Source: Trichostrongylus colubriformis
Lineage: Eukaryota; Nematoda; Chromadorea; Rhabditida; Trichostrongylidae
Assembly (NCBI GenBank): GCA_963978905.1
Contig: OZ022257.1
Coordinates: 38,140,203 to 38,204,202 of the forward strand
DNA length: 64,000 nucleotides
Reading direction: 5' to 3'
Of this stretch, positions 21,701 through 32,189 are shown piece after piece. Within the stretch, counting starts at the first letter, position 1, and each line of letters begins with the position of its first letter. Made by a program: the position numbers and the translations under genes. The notes under the pieces were generated by a model that had not been told where the DNA came from, ran no database searches, and was given only the letters and a program-made list of their open reading frames with translations.

Positions 21701-24700
21701 GGATAGGTATAGTGGCCTGGATACCGCCACTAACAGTTTTGCACTTTTTCATCCTCAAATATGTCTGTTTGCACTGAATGACTATCATTTCCCCAAACAG
21801 AGTGCCAAGTTAACGTTTTCGCGCCGGATGAGTATCATATTCGTGTTTAAGGGGTCAAACTACTTTTGGAGACACATTTCTGGCCAAATCAAAGTTTCTA
21901 CTCCAACTTCGAGAGAGTATGTCAGCCATGAGTACATGGTTCCTTTTCTATTTGTAGATGTGAATTAGTAAGGCCGCGGTCAAGCTTTGTGGCGTCGGCG
22001 GCAGGGCGTGGCTGCGTATGTCTGCTTCTCCGCCATGCCACCTTGCCTCGTTGCCTGCGTCAACCTCTACACCTCCCCCGTGCCACTCTCCCTCGCTGCA
22101 TGTGAACGCAGCCACGCCTCGCCGGCGGTGAATATGACCGCGGCCCAACAATTTGATGGGAATCAACGAAACGAAAATGCTCAGCATGAATACATATCAC
22201 GCTGTGCATATTTCGTTGATTCTCACCAAATTGTAGATTACGAAACTGTGATTTATCTCAAATTCTTGGCTTATGAGTCGAATCTCTTTCATGTTCTGAG
22301 AAATAGGTTAGCCTGATAGTTCCAGCCATCGCTTATCAATGCTTGTCGGATATGATTGACCGGTGACTAACGTTTCGAGGGAAGGATCATTCAGTCTCTA
22401 TCTCGCTTACTCTGATGGACAGGGAGGGGGGCTTTAGTCAGCACTGACCTTCCACGACTCCTGCCTCGCACCTTCCCTAATTACTTCGCACCTCTCCGAA
22501 TGCGCCGAAGGGATGACCTTCCTAATTGCCTTCGCTTACGTCAAGATCTACAGCGCAAGGAACAGAGCGTGGAATTAGCTGGGATAAAGAGAGATTTGCA
22601 GAATTGATCGTAACTAGTAAGAATTCATGAAAGAAAGAGAGACAGAGTTAAAATGAGAAAAAGGGAACAGTAAGTCTGAAATAGAAAAGAACTAATTGAG
22701 CAACATCGGCCTCTTCTAGAAGGCAAATAAAAGGGAACCAGCATGTATTCATGAGGAGTAATTGTGATAGTTTTCTGATTTTCTGATCGCCACGTCTAAA
22801 AACATTGGTGAAAAACAGGGTACTTTCTATCCATGTGAATAAGCAAAAATTTTGGAGGCAATGGCAATTTGCAATCGCCTAAAAGCAGGGCATGTCCTCG
22901 CGCACTTTTCTTTGACACCTTTTCTCCTTTTTAAGGACCTCACACCTTCGTAGGTCACATGAGTAGGTCTAAAAGCAGGTGGGCAAGAGTAACATAGCAC
23001 GATTCCGTGTCTGTTTTGCATGAGCCTGCTTTCCGATGTACCCTGCGCAACCTTTACCATTGCCCCTTTATTTCTACATTCTCGGTGGACAATATTCCGG
23101 CCGACAGTTGGTTCATAAGAACTGCACAACCACATCGTTCCACACTTGACATGGGTTCTAACACGCCTGTGTTCAGTCCCTACACGACACCAGAAACTTC
23201 TCAGTCATTTTACGCGGCTTCCACGCCATCCCAAATCACTCCCTCTCACTTTTTCTCAGGTTCTGAACCCTCGAGAGATCCCTACTATAGCATCATGCAT
23301 TCGACTGCTCCCCAAGCATGTGCGCCCACGGCTCCACTTCTAAGCAACCATGTGAAACTTCAATCCTCCCCTGTGTTACACCACAACTCCGCATGGATCC
23401 GATACTTCTATGTAACTTCGGAATTCTACATAGCTAATACTATATAATTTTCAGTATTTTAATTTTAAATTCAGCCTAACTTTTAACTTTTATGCTGATC
23501 TGAATGTGTACAAGACATGAGGTTTCGGGACGAGACAATGCTCGAGTTTTAACTTTTAATTCAAAAATTTAAAAAAAATTAATTCAAAAATTTAACTTTT
23601 AATTTAATCTTAACTTTTGACTTTCAATAATAAGACTAATAATTTTATATAGTAACTAGTACTTCTATGTAACTTCGAAATATGGTTTTTTCTGCTTCAT
23701 GATGATTCCATTCATTAGTCATTATTTGATGAATCGATGAAGACAGCCAGATCGGCCAATCAAGCGAGGTCATCCCTTGAGCGAATTCGCAGAGGTGCGA
23801 AGTAATTAGGGAAGATGCAGGAGTAGTAGAAGGTCAATCCTGGCTAAAGCCCCCCTCCCGATGGACATGAGCGGTTCTAAATGTGTCATCTGGTTGATAC
23901 CCTAGCCACCAGCATTGACTTCTGCTGTGTGACTCCTGTGTACTGTATACAGATGCCCATCTGCTTGCTCTTTAGGATGCTTTAGCTGCCTCCAGTCATT
24001 CCCTCGCACTGCTTTTGCATGAATTGTTTTTGTTTTAAATCATTTTCTTGTTTTTTTTTTCGAACTGAGATATGGATCTTCGGTCCGCTTCAATTCGTTC
24101 ATCTGGCGCAATTCGTTGTCTCTCCTCCTGTCAGACTCCTTGTTGACTGTAAGTCCAGCCATCTATTTTTTCCCGTTCTATAGCCAATAGCCGACGAGTC
24201 GGTTCCACGTGGGAGGTTGGCATACCAGTGTATCGGATTGCCGACTACGTTCTGTGACTCCTACTGGAACGAGACACCATGGCCAACTGGTGTGGTTGCT
24301 GGCTAATCAGTTTGTGATGGATACGGGCTACCACCGCAGTCATGAGGCTTAGCACAATTTTGAAAAATGGATCTAGTAACTCATTTACTCTTCTATGATG
24401 TGAATACTAGAAGCACTGATATTGGTAACTTAGTTCAAGTTCGGTTAATTACTCTACTGTTTACATCGCTCCTTACCATACCTTTAGTGGCGCACTGGAT
24501 CAAGTGTATGTATAGATATATAAATAAAAAGATATCGCTCTAATTTCACCCAGAGAACATCAAACAAGAAAAGTAGTCGGAATTTCCTGACAGGTGATAC
24601 CGTCGCTTCCTCCATTGAATATGCAGTCAAGATATACCAATGCCTAACTTGAATTCTCAATCTCAGTCGACTCGAACTGGGCTGGATTCGTTCCTCGAGT

Positions 24701-27700
24701 TATTTTGACCCCCTCAACACGAATAGTGAATCCGTATTGCGCGACAATGCCTCGCTCGTGCGCTATAAGCGCTGGCAGGGTAAAAAAAATTGAACCGGCA
24801 AATTCTCCGAAAATTATAATGAGGAGTGACCTAACTCCAAAAGTGATCATTACTTTTGATTTTGTTATTCAAATGTTTACGAACCCAAAAACTGAAAACT
24901 CAAATTTTGCAAGAATTTTTCCTCAGTGGGATCGAACCAATGAACTCCTTTTTGGCCTTCGCGGGACCGCTAGGCAAAATAGACAACAACCACGTGTTTC
25001 ATGCGCGCACCTCCACAAAATGCAAAAAATCGTTTTCAAAAAGGGCGAACCTGAAAGACCTTCCGTTAGGGCTATACACATCTCATTAGTCATTGCCTTT
25101 GTTGGCAGCTAACACGGCACAATAGCCAGAAAGTATGATGAAAATGCAGAAATTTTCGTTTTTAACACTGGCCTTCACGGAACAAGGTTTGCTCGCCGGC
25201 TCATCTTCGTCACCACTGTGCAGTAGTTCTCGCGAAACCACTCTTTTTCTACGTTTAGATCTTCTTGATGAGCACTCATTGTTGGCAGGATCTCTTCCAT
25301 TCCAGTGAGCAGAAGAAACTCTAGCGCGCTGCTGAAATTCTGTGACTGCGTTAAGAATTACTCCGGTACCTAGAGGAGTTCTCGCTTACTTTTTTTGACT
25401 TTGGCCTCTTTATTCCACCTAAACAGCGCTTCTCGTGTTTTTGTAAGTAAATCAATCGACGGAATGCTGAAATGATTGGAAGTGATGTATCTGAGTGACC
25501 ACCATTGAAAAGACAAATGAATCAAAACCACCCATCCGCTTTCACGGTTGTCAAAGCAAAACTGGACAAACAATTAGAAGGGTGTATAGAGTTCATGTGG
25601 GAGACGTGTGTGACATGTGAGAATTCATGTTCTCAGGAAATGCTTGTGCAATAGATGTTCAAACGAAGAAAAGGACGTTAGATCAATGAAAACCAGAATA
25701 CATGAAGTGAACAATGATCTGTGGACCAAAACGTCAGTGTCCGTCTTAACTTTCCATCACTGCTGCACGTTACAACGACTTTCAAACAGTGTCACAAAAA
25801 AACCAACTATAATTATAAATACGATGTGAATGTATAACTCACAATTGTTACATTTGCTACATAAGAATTCGCATTGTGTTGAGTGGGTCAACTCATGAAC
25901 TTTCAGATCGTTTTTACGTACAAAAGTCCTTTCACAAAATAAGCATGCAAATGGTCGGTCCATTGTATGTACAGAACGGATATGAGCAGCCAGAGCCTGA
26001 ACTACTGTGTGCTGACAAAAAGCTTGAAAGGACGAAGAGAGGTGGATGTGGTAGTGAAAAACACCTTCATCCAACTCACGCACTTTGGTGCATTTATATC
26101 CAGGATGATCACACCCCTCATAGGGACAAGCATGCTTCTTTTGCTGATGCACCATCATGTCGTGGCGTCGGAGACCTCCTGCACGACCGAATACCATACC
26201 ACATTGCACACACTTGAACGGTCGACGGTTCCTAAACTAAATCAGAATGTCTTCATGAAAGAAGCCGCTGTTGTACTCACGGTGCATAAGTCAATGTCGA
26301 TTACTGGTTTCACATGCGGATTTGGTAACTAGTGACAGCATTAAAAACATCACCATCGAATCACCAAATCATCAGGCATTTATGTGAAAAAGCTTATCGT
26401 GATTATGCGACTACCTAATCAAAATAAACAAGACATAGATGAAAGAAGTTAGGAACTAGTGGTCACCAAATGAGACGTACTCTGGCAGCTGGTTGTAGTG
26501 CATATATGAAAGGTGTCATTTGATCACGTCCTGGCGTTCAAAAATCTACTATTATACAGGAATGGCCATACATGCTATCTATGAGCCAGGACTCCTAGTA
26601 GATGCCAGCCGCGAGTCTCACGTCGTGGCATCCGCTCTTAGCTACACCGAGTTAGGCCGCGTTCGTACTTTGCTTCAGCCAGGGTGGGGTTGCGTTCACA
26701 GGCAGCGAGGCAGAGTGGCACAGGGTAGGTGCAGGGAGACGCAGGTAACGAGACAGGGCGGCAAGGGCGACGGAGACACAGAGACATGCAACCTTGCCCT
26801 GCCGCCGGCACGCAAAGTATGAACGCGGCCTTAATCTCACTCGGCCCCATGATCGCACGGAAGACGAAAACCTGTCTACCATTGGGCAACACCACAGTAT
26901 ATTCGTATATCACGGTGATCCAAGTTCGTCGTCTTCTCGTTGTTTGAGACGACGTTCTATGAGGAGATTCCTGACTCACGGGGTCAAGCAGACCCACAAG
27001 ACAGAGGTCCGCAGTCGCTTCCTTTCCAGCAGCTTTTCCTTTCGCTCTCCTTACACGTTCAAACCAGATACATAACTCACAACACAATCTTGTTTCCTAT
27101 TAATCTCGATGAGCCTCACTGAACCCCACATACACCGTATGGAGCAAGGACTACCCACAAGCAGATGCGACATCAAACGGGAGCTACTTCCACAGTCACC
27201 CTCCTCTGCCGACACCGTCACTTCGAATTGTTTAGAGTTATTAGCATGCACCTCAAGAGAAAACACTTGAAAACAAAGGACAGGCGCTGGAAATCAACGC
27301 CCACTCGCTTGCAGAGCGCCACTGTTTCATGCAAATGGCAACAACATTTCCTTACACGTTGGTGAGTCTCTGGGACATTGATACCCAACGAAGCGTGTTG
27401 AAGGTTGTACGGCAACATGCCTTTACAAGCGTGAGTCTTGTCTTATCTTACGAGAGAAAGATACCAGGTTGAACCGGCTATTTGCGATAGTACACATCAC
27501 GAGACGTGCTCTCGGACGCTGATTTCGAACCTGTATTCAAAATCTGTCAAACGATTCTTTGAATGAAGTTGAAAGTTGTAGAGGTTTTTCTGACAAATAA
27601 TACTATTACTGGTCAGTCCGGAGGCCTGTAGCGCGCGAATCAGCGCCTTCGTGCAAAGCCACTGTAATTTTCGTGTTTAGCGAACTGAATTATCCTCCGA

Positions 27701-30700
27701 GGAGAGTTTTTAGCCATATAAAGATTTGGCCAAATTTCAGAGAAATTCTTAGGCTATTGGGTGGCAGCCATCAAACAGATGGGATGTCGTTGACCTTTGC
27801 CGAGAGAGTTCTCTTATTTGGCGCTTGTTACGTTGTGATGAGCGTCTGTAAGGCCGCGGTCATACTTTACGTGTCGGCGTCAAATGGTGCCAGTACTGGC
27901 GTCAAATTGACGCAATCATGTGCCTGTTGCAGGCGACGGTATCAATCTGCAAACGCGCACCGTTTCCAAAACGCTCGACGCAACCACATCGCCACATGTG
28001 GATGGCGGCAAGAACCCCGGAATTCAAATTCATATGTGGCATAATATGGCACCCGCCAATATTCGAAATATAGAATGTCGGCTCCCGCCATGATGACCAT
28101 ACTGTAGTGTGATTGGGTCGTGTGTTTTGCGAACGGTGCGCGTTATCAGATTGACGCCGTCGTGTGCGGCAGGCACACGATTGCGTCAATTTGACGCCGG
28201 TGCCGGCGTCATTTGACGCAGAAACGTAAAATATGACCGCAGCCTAATAGGAATGTCTGGATTATTAGTATCATGGTTACGTTCCCTGTAAAGGAGATTT
28301 AAAAAACTTGGGTACTTATCCCATGTATACCCCATTTTTCTTAAGTTGGAACGAAGACTCATTCTGGATGAAAATTTGCACATAGTGGCAAATCGTCCCT
28401 TTGAGCACGAATATCACAATCGTTTTACGCAACAGCGCCAATCCGCGTGTTACAGGAGTCTGCTGAAATAAAAAGATGGATCACAGAGTTCTCTTCTATC
28501 TTGTGGGTAAGGATATTGAGGTACGCGGGAACGAATATAGTGGTTATTGTGCATTACAATACTTTTGAGGATATTTTCCAGACATAAAAGAGCAGATCCA
28601 AGGAAAGCAAAAAGTACCTTTTCATGGGGACCCTGTCCATGGTCCCACCCCCACGCGAATCGCCGCGATTACCTATGTGCTATGCTGCTCGAGGAACGCG
28701 CTTATACAGTTCACTCGGAGCCCTTGATAGGGCGTGGTCTACGGACTTGGGTGATAGTGTATCAAACTCTCTCACCCCGCCACACACTCTCACTCTCGCC
28801 ACTCAGGCTACGCCCTATCTTGCGCCGTGAAATGGACTGTACATGTGGAACGAATGCATTTAGAAAAACCTCACTGAATGCATCCAGGAAATAGCTTGGC
28901 AGATTTTGAATACAGATTTGAAGTCGGCGTTCACAAGCGCGTCCAGTGATATATGCTTATTGTAGATGGCCCTTTCGACCTGGTATTCTTTCCATGTCAG
29001 AGAAGAACCATTAGGCTAATGATAGCAAGTCATGTGAAAGATGTTACTTTAACAGCATTTAAGGAACTTTTGATTTCCAATCACAAGAAAACATTTGATA
29101 CAAAAATAAGGACAATGCAAACGACGTACTCGTGAACAACATCAATGTGTTCTCTCAGCTGACTGTGAGCATTGTATACCTAGAAGTGTTACAGAAAAAC
29201 AGCTGGCTCTGCAGACACAACGGACCGATACCTTGTTGCACTGCTGACAGACGAACACATTAGGTACAGCTTTTTCACCATGCAAGCGTACTTCATGCCT
29301 TTGAGCTTTCTCTAGTGTTTTGAATATCTGAAGCACTATGCAAAAACAATGGATTACTGATTTGATAGCGATACAGTTGAACATTCACAATCGTCATCAA
29401 CTTCAAACTACAAAAGTAATCCTACAGGCAATTTTATGAAATAGGTTTACTAAAAAAATTGTAAGCAAAGATAATTTTTTTCGTAATGAAACCATTTTCG
29501 CGGTAACTAACAAATAATTGCAGAGCACGGACCAAAATTGTTATAAGAACGCTGCGCTGGATCTGCTCACATGAGGTGGGAGTGGACAGTTCCAGATGAT
29601 GCTTCCACCTCCACCGCAGTCATGAACTACTACAAAACCACTGCGCTACAGCTATTTTGATTGTGAGAGATTCAAAAGCTGTGAATCGTAAGGCCGCGGT
29701 CATACTTTGCGCAGCTGTGTTAGTTGACGCCGGCACCGGCGTCAACTAACACAGCTGCGCAAAGTATGACCGCGGCCTAAATAATCGTAGACCTTCAAAA
29801 TAGTGGCATTATAAATGCTAAGGCCTATTTAACATCAAACCGAGTATTTTGTAGGAATTAGATCAGAACTACCCAACTAAGCTTTCAAATTATACAAGCC
29901 AAATCAACTCGCAATCACACCTTGTTACATTTAGTGCACTGGAATCTTTTCGAAGTAGCACGCACCGGCTTCTTCTTGGCACCATTAGGATTGTGGTACT
30001 GAAGGAATATAGATAGCAAACAGAAAAGATAAGGTCACAGTTATACTTTACTTTGCGAACGTTTTGTGGTCCGTCCGCAGTTCTGAAGAAGAATGAATAC
30101 GTAAGGACACGAAATCGTTGCTGTTGGAGTGAGGGCTGGATAGCTATCAATCCAACATTCAAATGGAGTGCAAATGTTCGCAAGGTATCACAACAGCTTA
30201 AGCTGAGTAAGTCGGAACACGAGACGTTTCTCGCAATAAGAGTTAAGCCGTAGCGATACATAGGAGATTTATTACCTGGAAGAAATGTTGCTGAACATTT
30301 TGCTTCATGGTGAAGGAACGATCACATTCATCACAAATGAACTTTTTCTTACGGAAACGTTGAAACCTGGAGATGAAGAAAAAATTCATATATGATACGG
30401 AAAAAAGTAGAATAACTGACTTTTGTCGAGGTTCGACGATTTTTGGTGGCTCCGGATCAGTTGGATCTGGCCTTTGCATGTGACGGTCGTTAACGAAAAT
30501 TTCCTGAGCTTCTCGAACTCGACGCAAATTTCACATCAACAATAAATAGAGGTGTTCACCTTTATGAAATGATTTCCGTTCACATCAGAAGGACTTTCTG
30601 AGAAAATATCTTCCCATGACGTAGAATGATTAATCACGGAAGGAAAACCCGGTTCGACGAATGAGGGATCAAAATTATGCTCCCACGTCCAGTCTAGCTC

Positions 30701-31707
30701 GTAGGCGAGCTGGAAATAATGATACTTAAGGTGGCTGCATTGTAAATCATACTACCATGACAGCGAAAGTTAGTACACAAATCACCCATTGTGATTCAAC
30801 AGACTTATTATGTAGGCAGATTTGCTGATTTGAAACACATTCATCTTCTAAAGAACAAGAAAATAACACGTAAAGTTTCTGGGGTTGACTGCATAAGACA
30901 TCCTCGTCATTGACTAGAAGCAGACGTCCGATACTCTGCTGAACGATGGCATTCCGTGCCTTAAGCCGTTGCTCAACTTAAAAGCTCTATACCACTTGTT
31001 CATTCAAACATCAATAGGTATCAAGCGAAGCTCAAAGAACAAGAGCTATCAAAGAGCAGGGTTAGACGTTTCTGTAAATACAAAAGGACCATAATACACA
31101 GAAATCAATACTGAAATCACTTCACAACTGCATAGCTAATCTGGCTGCTCCATTAAGCAAGCGGACAGCTGGGGAGCTGAATGCTTGTTTTTGATCTCAC
31201 CCCTCGATAAACCGATCAGTTTCTTATTATTCAAAGTCCAATTAGTGTTTGCACTGATAATTGCTTAGTTGGAGCAAGTGACACTGTATGTAGAAATGAA
31301 AAGGGACTTGGAACCCGAAACGCCGTCGACTAATAAAGAATTATACAAGCTTCATTTCCAATCAGTTACAAAGTCCCTAAGATTGAACAGAGTGCGGGTT
31401 ACCTCAGGAGTCCCAGAAAAAGCATTGTCTGCCACATGCTCATATTCCTTGAACTGTTTGCAGCCGCAGCTATCTAAACGATTGTACTCACAAAGTGGTT
31501 AGCGTTGTCATGCTTCCTGTTTTTATCGTACATGTGTTGATTCACAAATATGTGGTAATCAGGATGGGTATGCTTGGACGAAGATTTCGCAGCTCGATGG
31601 GCGGAGTGCGACGCCATGCGTGCAACTGGAACCGACGATAGGTGAGGTGATTTGAATGTGTTCCGACAGCTCAGATCACTAGTGTTGCGTACGGGGCAAT
31701 TCACCAT
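6508..31707 (-). CDS. C2H2 zinc-finger protein, seven fingers, 13 exons (about 585 aa)
   Basis: I assembled this from splice sites, phase and finger spacing. Exons 1 to 13 are 31492-31707, 30560-30709, 30421-30503, 30276-30366, 29921-29998, 29232-29327, 29130-29179, 26084-26231, 25843-25996, 25390-25466, 25179-25331, 17226-17420 and 6508-6774. All phases agree and the stop is TAG at 6508-6510. Four of the seven fingers are split by introns, yet each join restores standard Cys-His spacing, which strongly supports the model. The N terminus is His- and Ser-rich, then acidic. The fingers are followed by an RRSKRRKR nuclear signal and an acidic tail with two KxEPLEDGEI motifs. It is probably a nuclear DNA-binding regulator; I do not recognise the ortholog. 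Exons in the two giant introns could have been missed, and no SL acceptor was clear upstream of the ATG. Confidence 0.82.
7521..8382. mobile_element. Tc1/mariner-type TIR element in intron 12
   Basis: The left end TACAGGGTGTTACAAAATTA and the right end in reverse complement (TACAAGGTGCCCCATAATTA) are imperfect inverted ends that share the block GGGCGCC and have terminal TA. The 860-bp interior has no readable transposase, so it is probably a non-autonomous derivative. Confidence 0.6.
8442..8908. repeat. 467-bp foldback with ~200-bp arms
   Basis: The arms at 8442-8640 and about 8700-8908 are inverted copies, starting GTGTAAACAACAATGTGAGG on the left and ending with its complement on the right. 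Both contain GGCGCCTAGCGCC-type palindromes. The loop is about 60 bp. No coding capacity; probably a MITE, and it would form a strong hairpin in the pre-mRNA of the zinc-finger gene. Confidence 0.8.
8950..11390. other. Intron 12 stretch without recognised gene
   Basis: Several medium open frames occur here, the longest at 9926-10405, but none has a recognisable domain, start context or splice partners. Near 11305-11350 is a TATATATAA...GTTTGTCTGTCTGTGTG block of the same kind as in the repeats of the DENND5 gene at about 41.98, 43.2 and 43.8 kb, which suggests a dispersed repeat end. Confidence 0.4.
11455..11960. repeat. Degenerate tandem repeat, unit about 115-150 bp
   Basis: About four diverged units share GATAA(C/G)GG(C/T)TGA, CGATAAGGAGCGTC-AAAGG, a TTTCGGGT-GATC block and CAT-ATAGGTGTTTTG. 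An inverted single fragment (TATCAGCTGTTATCAG) lies near 14930. The unit length varies through indels, so it is an old array inside intron 12. Confidence 0.55.
12866..14441. mobile_element. TIR element with a second, nested pair of the same inverted ends
   Basis: The outer ends TACAGTGCGTTTCATAAC and the matching right end (reverse complement TACAGTGCGTTTCATAATC) with terminal TA fit a Tc1-type element. Inside, 13043-13074 and 14237-14265 carry a second pair with the same core, TTTCATAATTATAAGGTCACC. The interior has no recognised transposase. Nesting of two related elements or end duplication would explain it. Confidence 0.7.
14445..15470. other. Intron 12 stretch without recognised gene
   Basis: Open frames exist on both strands (for example 14376-14630 minus) but no family could be assigned. 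A CA-rich microsatellite-like run (ACACACAAACACACACC) is at 15050-15069. Confidence 0.35.
15475..16815. mobile_element. Element with ~125-bp inverted ends in intron 12
   Basis: The left arm (about 15475-15605, with CATCAGGTCATGGTGAGC) and the right arm (about 16690-16815, with GCTCACCATGACATGATG) are inverted copies containing TTTTGCATTTTATA and GAAGCAAAAAACCG blocks. The middle includes GAGCACGAATATCACAC, a sequence seen again at about 28400 and, diverged, at 61900. No transposase was read. Confidence 0.65.
17226..17420 (-). CDS. Zinc-finger gene, exon 12: VKEEPLEDGEI exon
   Basis: The exon is bounded by an ATTTCAG acceptor and a GTGCGT donor, 65 codons, phase 0 on both sides. It encodes a Ser- and His-rich stretch (SPKSSERSHSNTAV) then FKVVKEEPLEDGEIDDS. 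VKEE fits the SUMO-acceptor consensus (hydrophobic-K-x-E). Being phase-symmetric, it could be skipped without changing frame. It stands alone between introns of about 7.8 and 10.5 kb. Confidence 0.7.
18349..18900 (-). pseudogene. GIY-YIG domain fragment of a Penelope-like or related retroelement
   Basis: The minus strand reads CHDFYIGEIGRRFCKRMEEH at about 18532-18591, the Cys-rich GIY-YIG pattern (CxxxYIGETGRxxxxRxxEH) found at the C terminus of Penelope-like elements and some other retroelement proteins. Upstream on the same strand, in changed frames, are Cys-rich pieces (CVRCQVCCEV, CTADHEVCQLKC). The first motif position has Phe-Tyr-Ile-Gly with the partner Gly-Arg preserved. There is no intact start or RT, so this is a relic in intron 11, in the same orientation as the host gene. 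Confidence 0.5.
19714..21300. mobile_element. 1.6-kb foldback element, TA-flanked
   Basis: The arms are 19714-20430 and 20596-21300, about 700 bp each, inverted and roughly 90 percent or more alike by eye, with a loop of about 165 bp. The ends are TACAGTGCTCTGCATAATTA with TA at both borders, as in Tc1/mariner elements. No transposase frame is intact. It lies in intron 11, so transcription of the zinc-finger gene would produce a very long RNA hairpin. Confidence 0.8.
21972..22145. mobile_element. PIF/Harbinger-like (Tourist-type) MITE
   Basis: It begins GGCCGCGGTCAAGCTTTG after TAA and ends GAATATGACCGCGGCC before CAA, so one target-duplication base has probably mutated. The middle shares GTGCCACTCTCCCTCGCTGC with the 61233-61467 copy. 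It is non-coding. Confidence 0.65.
22411..23870. mobile_element. Element with ~115-bp inverted ends
   Basis: The left arm (GATGGACAGGGAGGGGGGCT, then AATTACTTCGCACCTCT) recurs in reverse complement at 23765-23870. The interior of about 1.2 kb has an AT-rich part at 23430-23690 bracketed by direct ACTTCTATGTAACTTCG copies at about 23402 and 23662. No coding family was recognised. Confidence 0.6.
24000..25178. other. Intron 11 stretch, repeat-like, no gene
   Basis: The part 24700-25080 resembles the middle of the 15475-16815 element (CACGAATA...CGC, GCTGGCAGGG, CAAAATGCAAAAAATCG). Nothing protein-coding is supported until exon 11 at 25331. Confidence 0.35.
25179..25331 (-). CDS. Zinc-finger gene, exon 11: nuclear-localisation region
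   Basis: The acceptor is TTTCAG with a tandem CAGCAG, so the start could be 25331 or 25328 (one Gln more or less, NAGNAG type). The exon encodes 51 residues with SSRRSKRRKRVVSRE, a strong basic nuclear-localisation signal, then HSGDEDEP, an acidic patch. The donor is GTGAAG, phase 0. The next intron is about 7.8 kb. Confidence 0.7.
25390..30366 (-). CDS. Zinc-finger gene, exons 4-10: seven-finger DNA-binding array
   Basis: Fingers in order are F1 (CDEC...HFFQYH, exons 4-5), F2 (CTKC...HEVRLH, exons 5-6), F3 (CQQC...HIDVVH, exons 6-7), F4 (CVQC...HDMMVH, exon 8), F5 (CPYEGC...HIRSVH, exons 8-9), F6 (CLFC...HELTH, exon 9) and F7 (CSKC...HEKRC, exons 9-10). F1-F4 and F6 have the standard 12 residues between Cys and His; F5 has a four-residue Cys spacing. 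F7 ends in Cys, a C2HC variant. Short linkers such as ENRRPF and TMDRPF resemble the classical TGEKPF linker, which suggests that F3-F6 bind DNA together. Aromatic or hydrophobic core positions are kept throughout. Confidence 0.85.
26655..26830. mobile_element. PIF/Harbinger-like MITE with TTA duplication
   Basis: It begins GGCCGCGTTCGTACTTTG after TTA and ends CAAAGTATGAACGCGGCC before TTA. It contains CAGGCAGCGAGGCAGAGTGG and GACGCAGGTAACGAGACAG, the same inner blocks as the copies at 21972, 58.2 kb and 61233. It lies in intron 7 of the zinc-finger gene. Confidence 0.8.
27852..28244. mobile_element. PIF/Harbinger-like MITE with TAA duplication, 393 bp
   Basis: The left end GGCCGCGGTCATACTTTACG and the right end (GGCTGCGGTCATATTTTACG in reverse complement) are flanked by TAA on both sides. 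Inner arms rich in GGCGTCAAATTGACGC are also inverted. It is inserted in a longer dispersed repeat whose parts surround it (about 27650-28480). Confidence 0.8.
29692..29777. mobile_element. Perfect 86-bp palindromic MITE with TAA duplication
   Basis: Each arm of 42 bp is an exact inverted copy around a 2-base centre (CA). The ends are GGCCGCGGTCATACTTTGCG and both flanks are TAA. It lies in intron 5, between the exons that complete finger F2. It is the smallest member of the family here. Confidence 0.9.
30421..31707 (-). CDS. Zinc-finger gene, exons 1-3: start and acidic N-terminal region
   Basis: Exon 1 (31492-31707) starts at an ATG with an in-frame TGA 24 bases upstream and encodes 72 residues rich in His, Ser and Asn. 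Its donor is GTGAGT, phase 0. Exon 2 (30560-30709) encodes 50 mostly acidic and aromatic residues (ELDWTWEHNFDPSF, SWEDIFSESPS), which could be an activation or partner-binding region. Exon 3 (30421-30503) encodes a Pro-rich linker (DPTDPEPPKIVEP) and ends in phase 2. The introns after exons 2 and 3 are about 55 bp, normal for nematodes. Confidence 0.75.
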
Positions 31708-31953
31708 GGGATTGACGAAGAAACTTTTTCATACCCGAAATTTTAAGATAGCGCCCATTACAGTGATAGCAGGCTTCCTCCTATTATATACATCCTGTTT
31801 TTATTGGGAAATACAATGAGGAGTAGAGATCACAACTTCATTACTTACATTATTAGATTGTTGCATAAGTTTTGCGACCCTTGCAGAATTTCTCGCGGTT
31901 TCCCTGCTTTTGAACAGTATGAAGTGCTAATCATCAAGCATACTCCGATTATT

Positions 31954-32177
31954 GGGTCAATTCAAGTCGGGGGGGGAGACGCAATTTTGCGTCAAGGTCG
32001 AAGCTCCTTTCCCTCCCTAGGCTTAGGCTAAAATTGATATCCTCTCCTTCCACATGAAAAAGCATCTGTCAAAGCATAGGTTTCATCTGCTTTAGCCTAA
32101 GCCTAGGGAGGGAAAGAAGCCCGACGTCGATGAAAATTTGACGCAAAGTTGCGTCTCCCCCCGACTTGAATTGACCC
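31954..32177. mobile_element. hAT-like MITE with perfect 8-bp duplication CGATTATT
   Basis: The inverted ends GGGTCAATTCAAGTCGGGGG and their complement at the right border are flanked by CGATTATT at 31946-31953 and 32178-32185. An 8-bp duplication is typical of hAT elements. Inside, CCTAGGCTTAGGCTAA and its inverted copy contain the nematode telomere unit TTAGGC. It has no coding capacity. Confidence 0.85.
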
Positions 32178-32189
32178 CGATTATTTTCT

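Noticed and set aside
25967..26332. Plus-strand open frames over the zinc-finger exons
   Set aside because: They are antisense shadows of exons 8 and 9, which show strong finger conservation on the minus strand.
27051..27418. Additional zinc-finger exon on the minus strand
   Set aside because: Cys and His occur but not at finger spacing, and exons 7 and 8 already join in phase with a proper linker.
30053..30110. A 31-bp candidate exon (CTTCAG acceptor, GTAAAG donor) between finger exons 4 and 5
   Set aside because: Including it shifts the frame and leads to a stop, while the direct join of exons 4 and 5 gives a perfect finger with H-x4-H.
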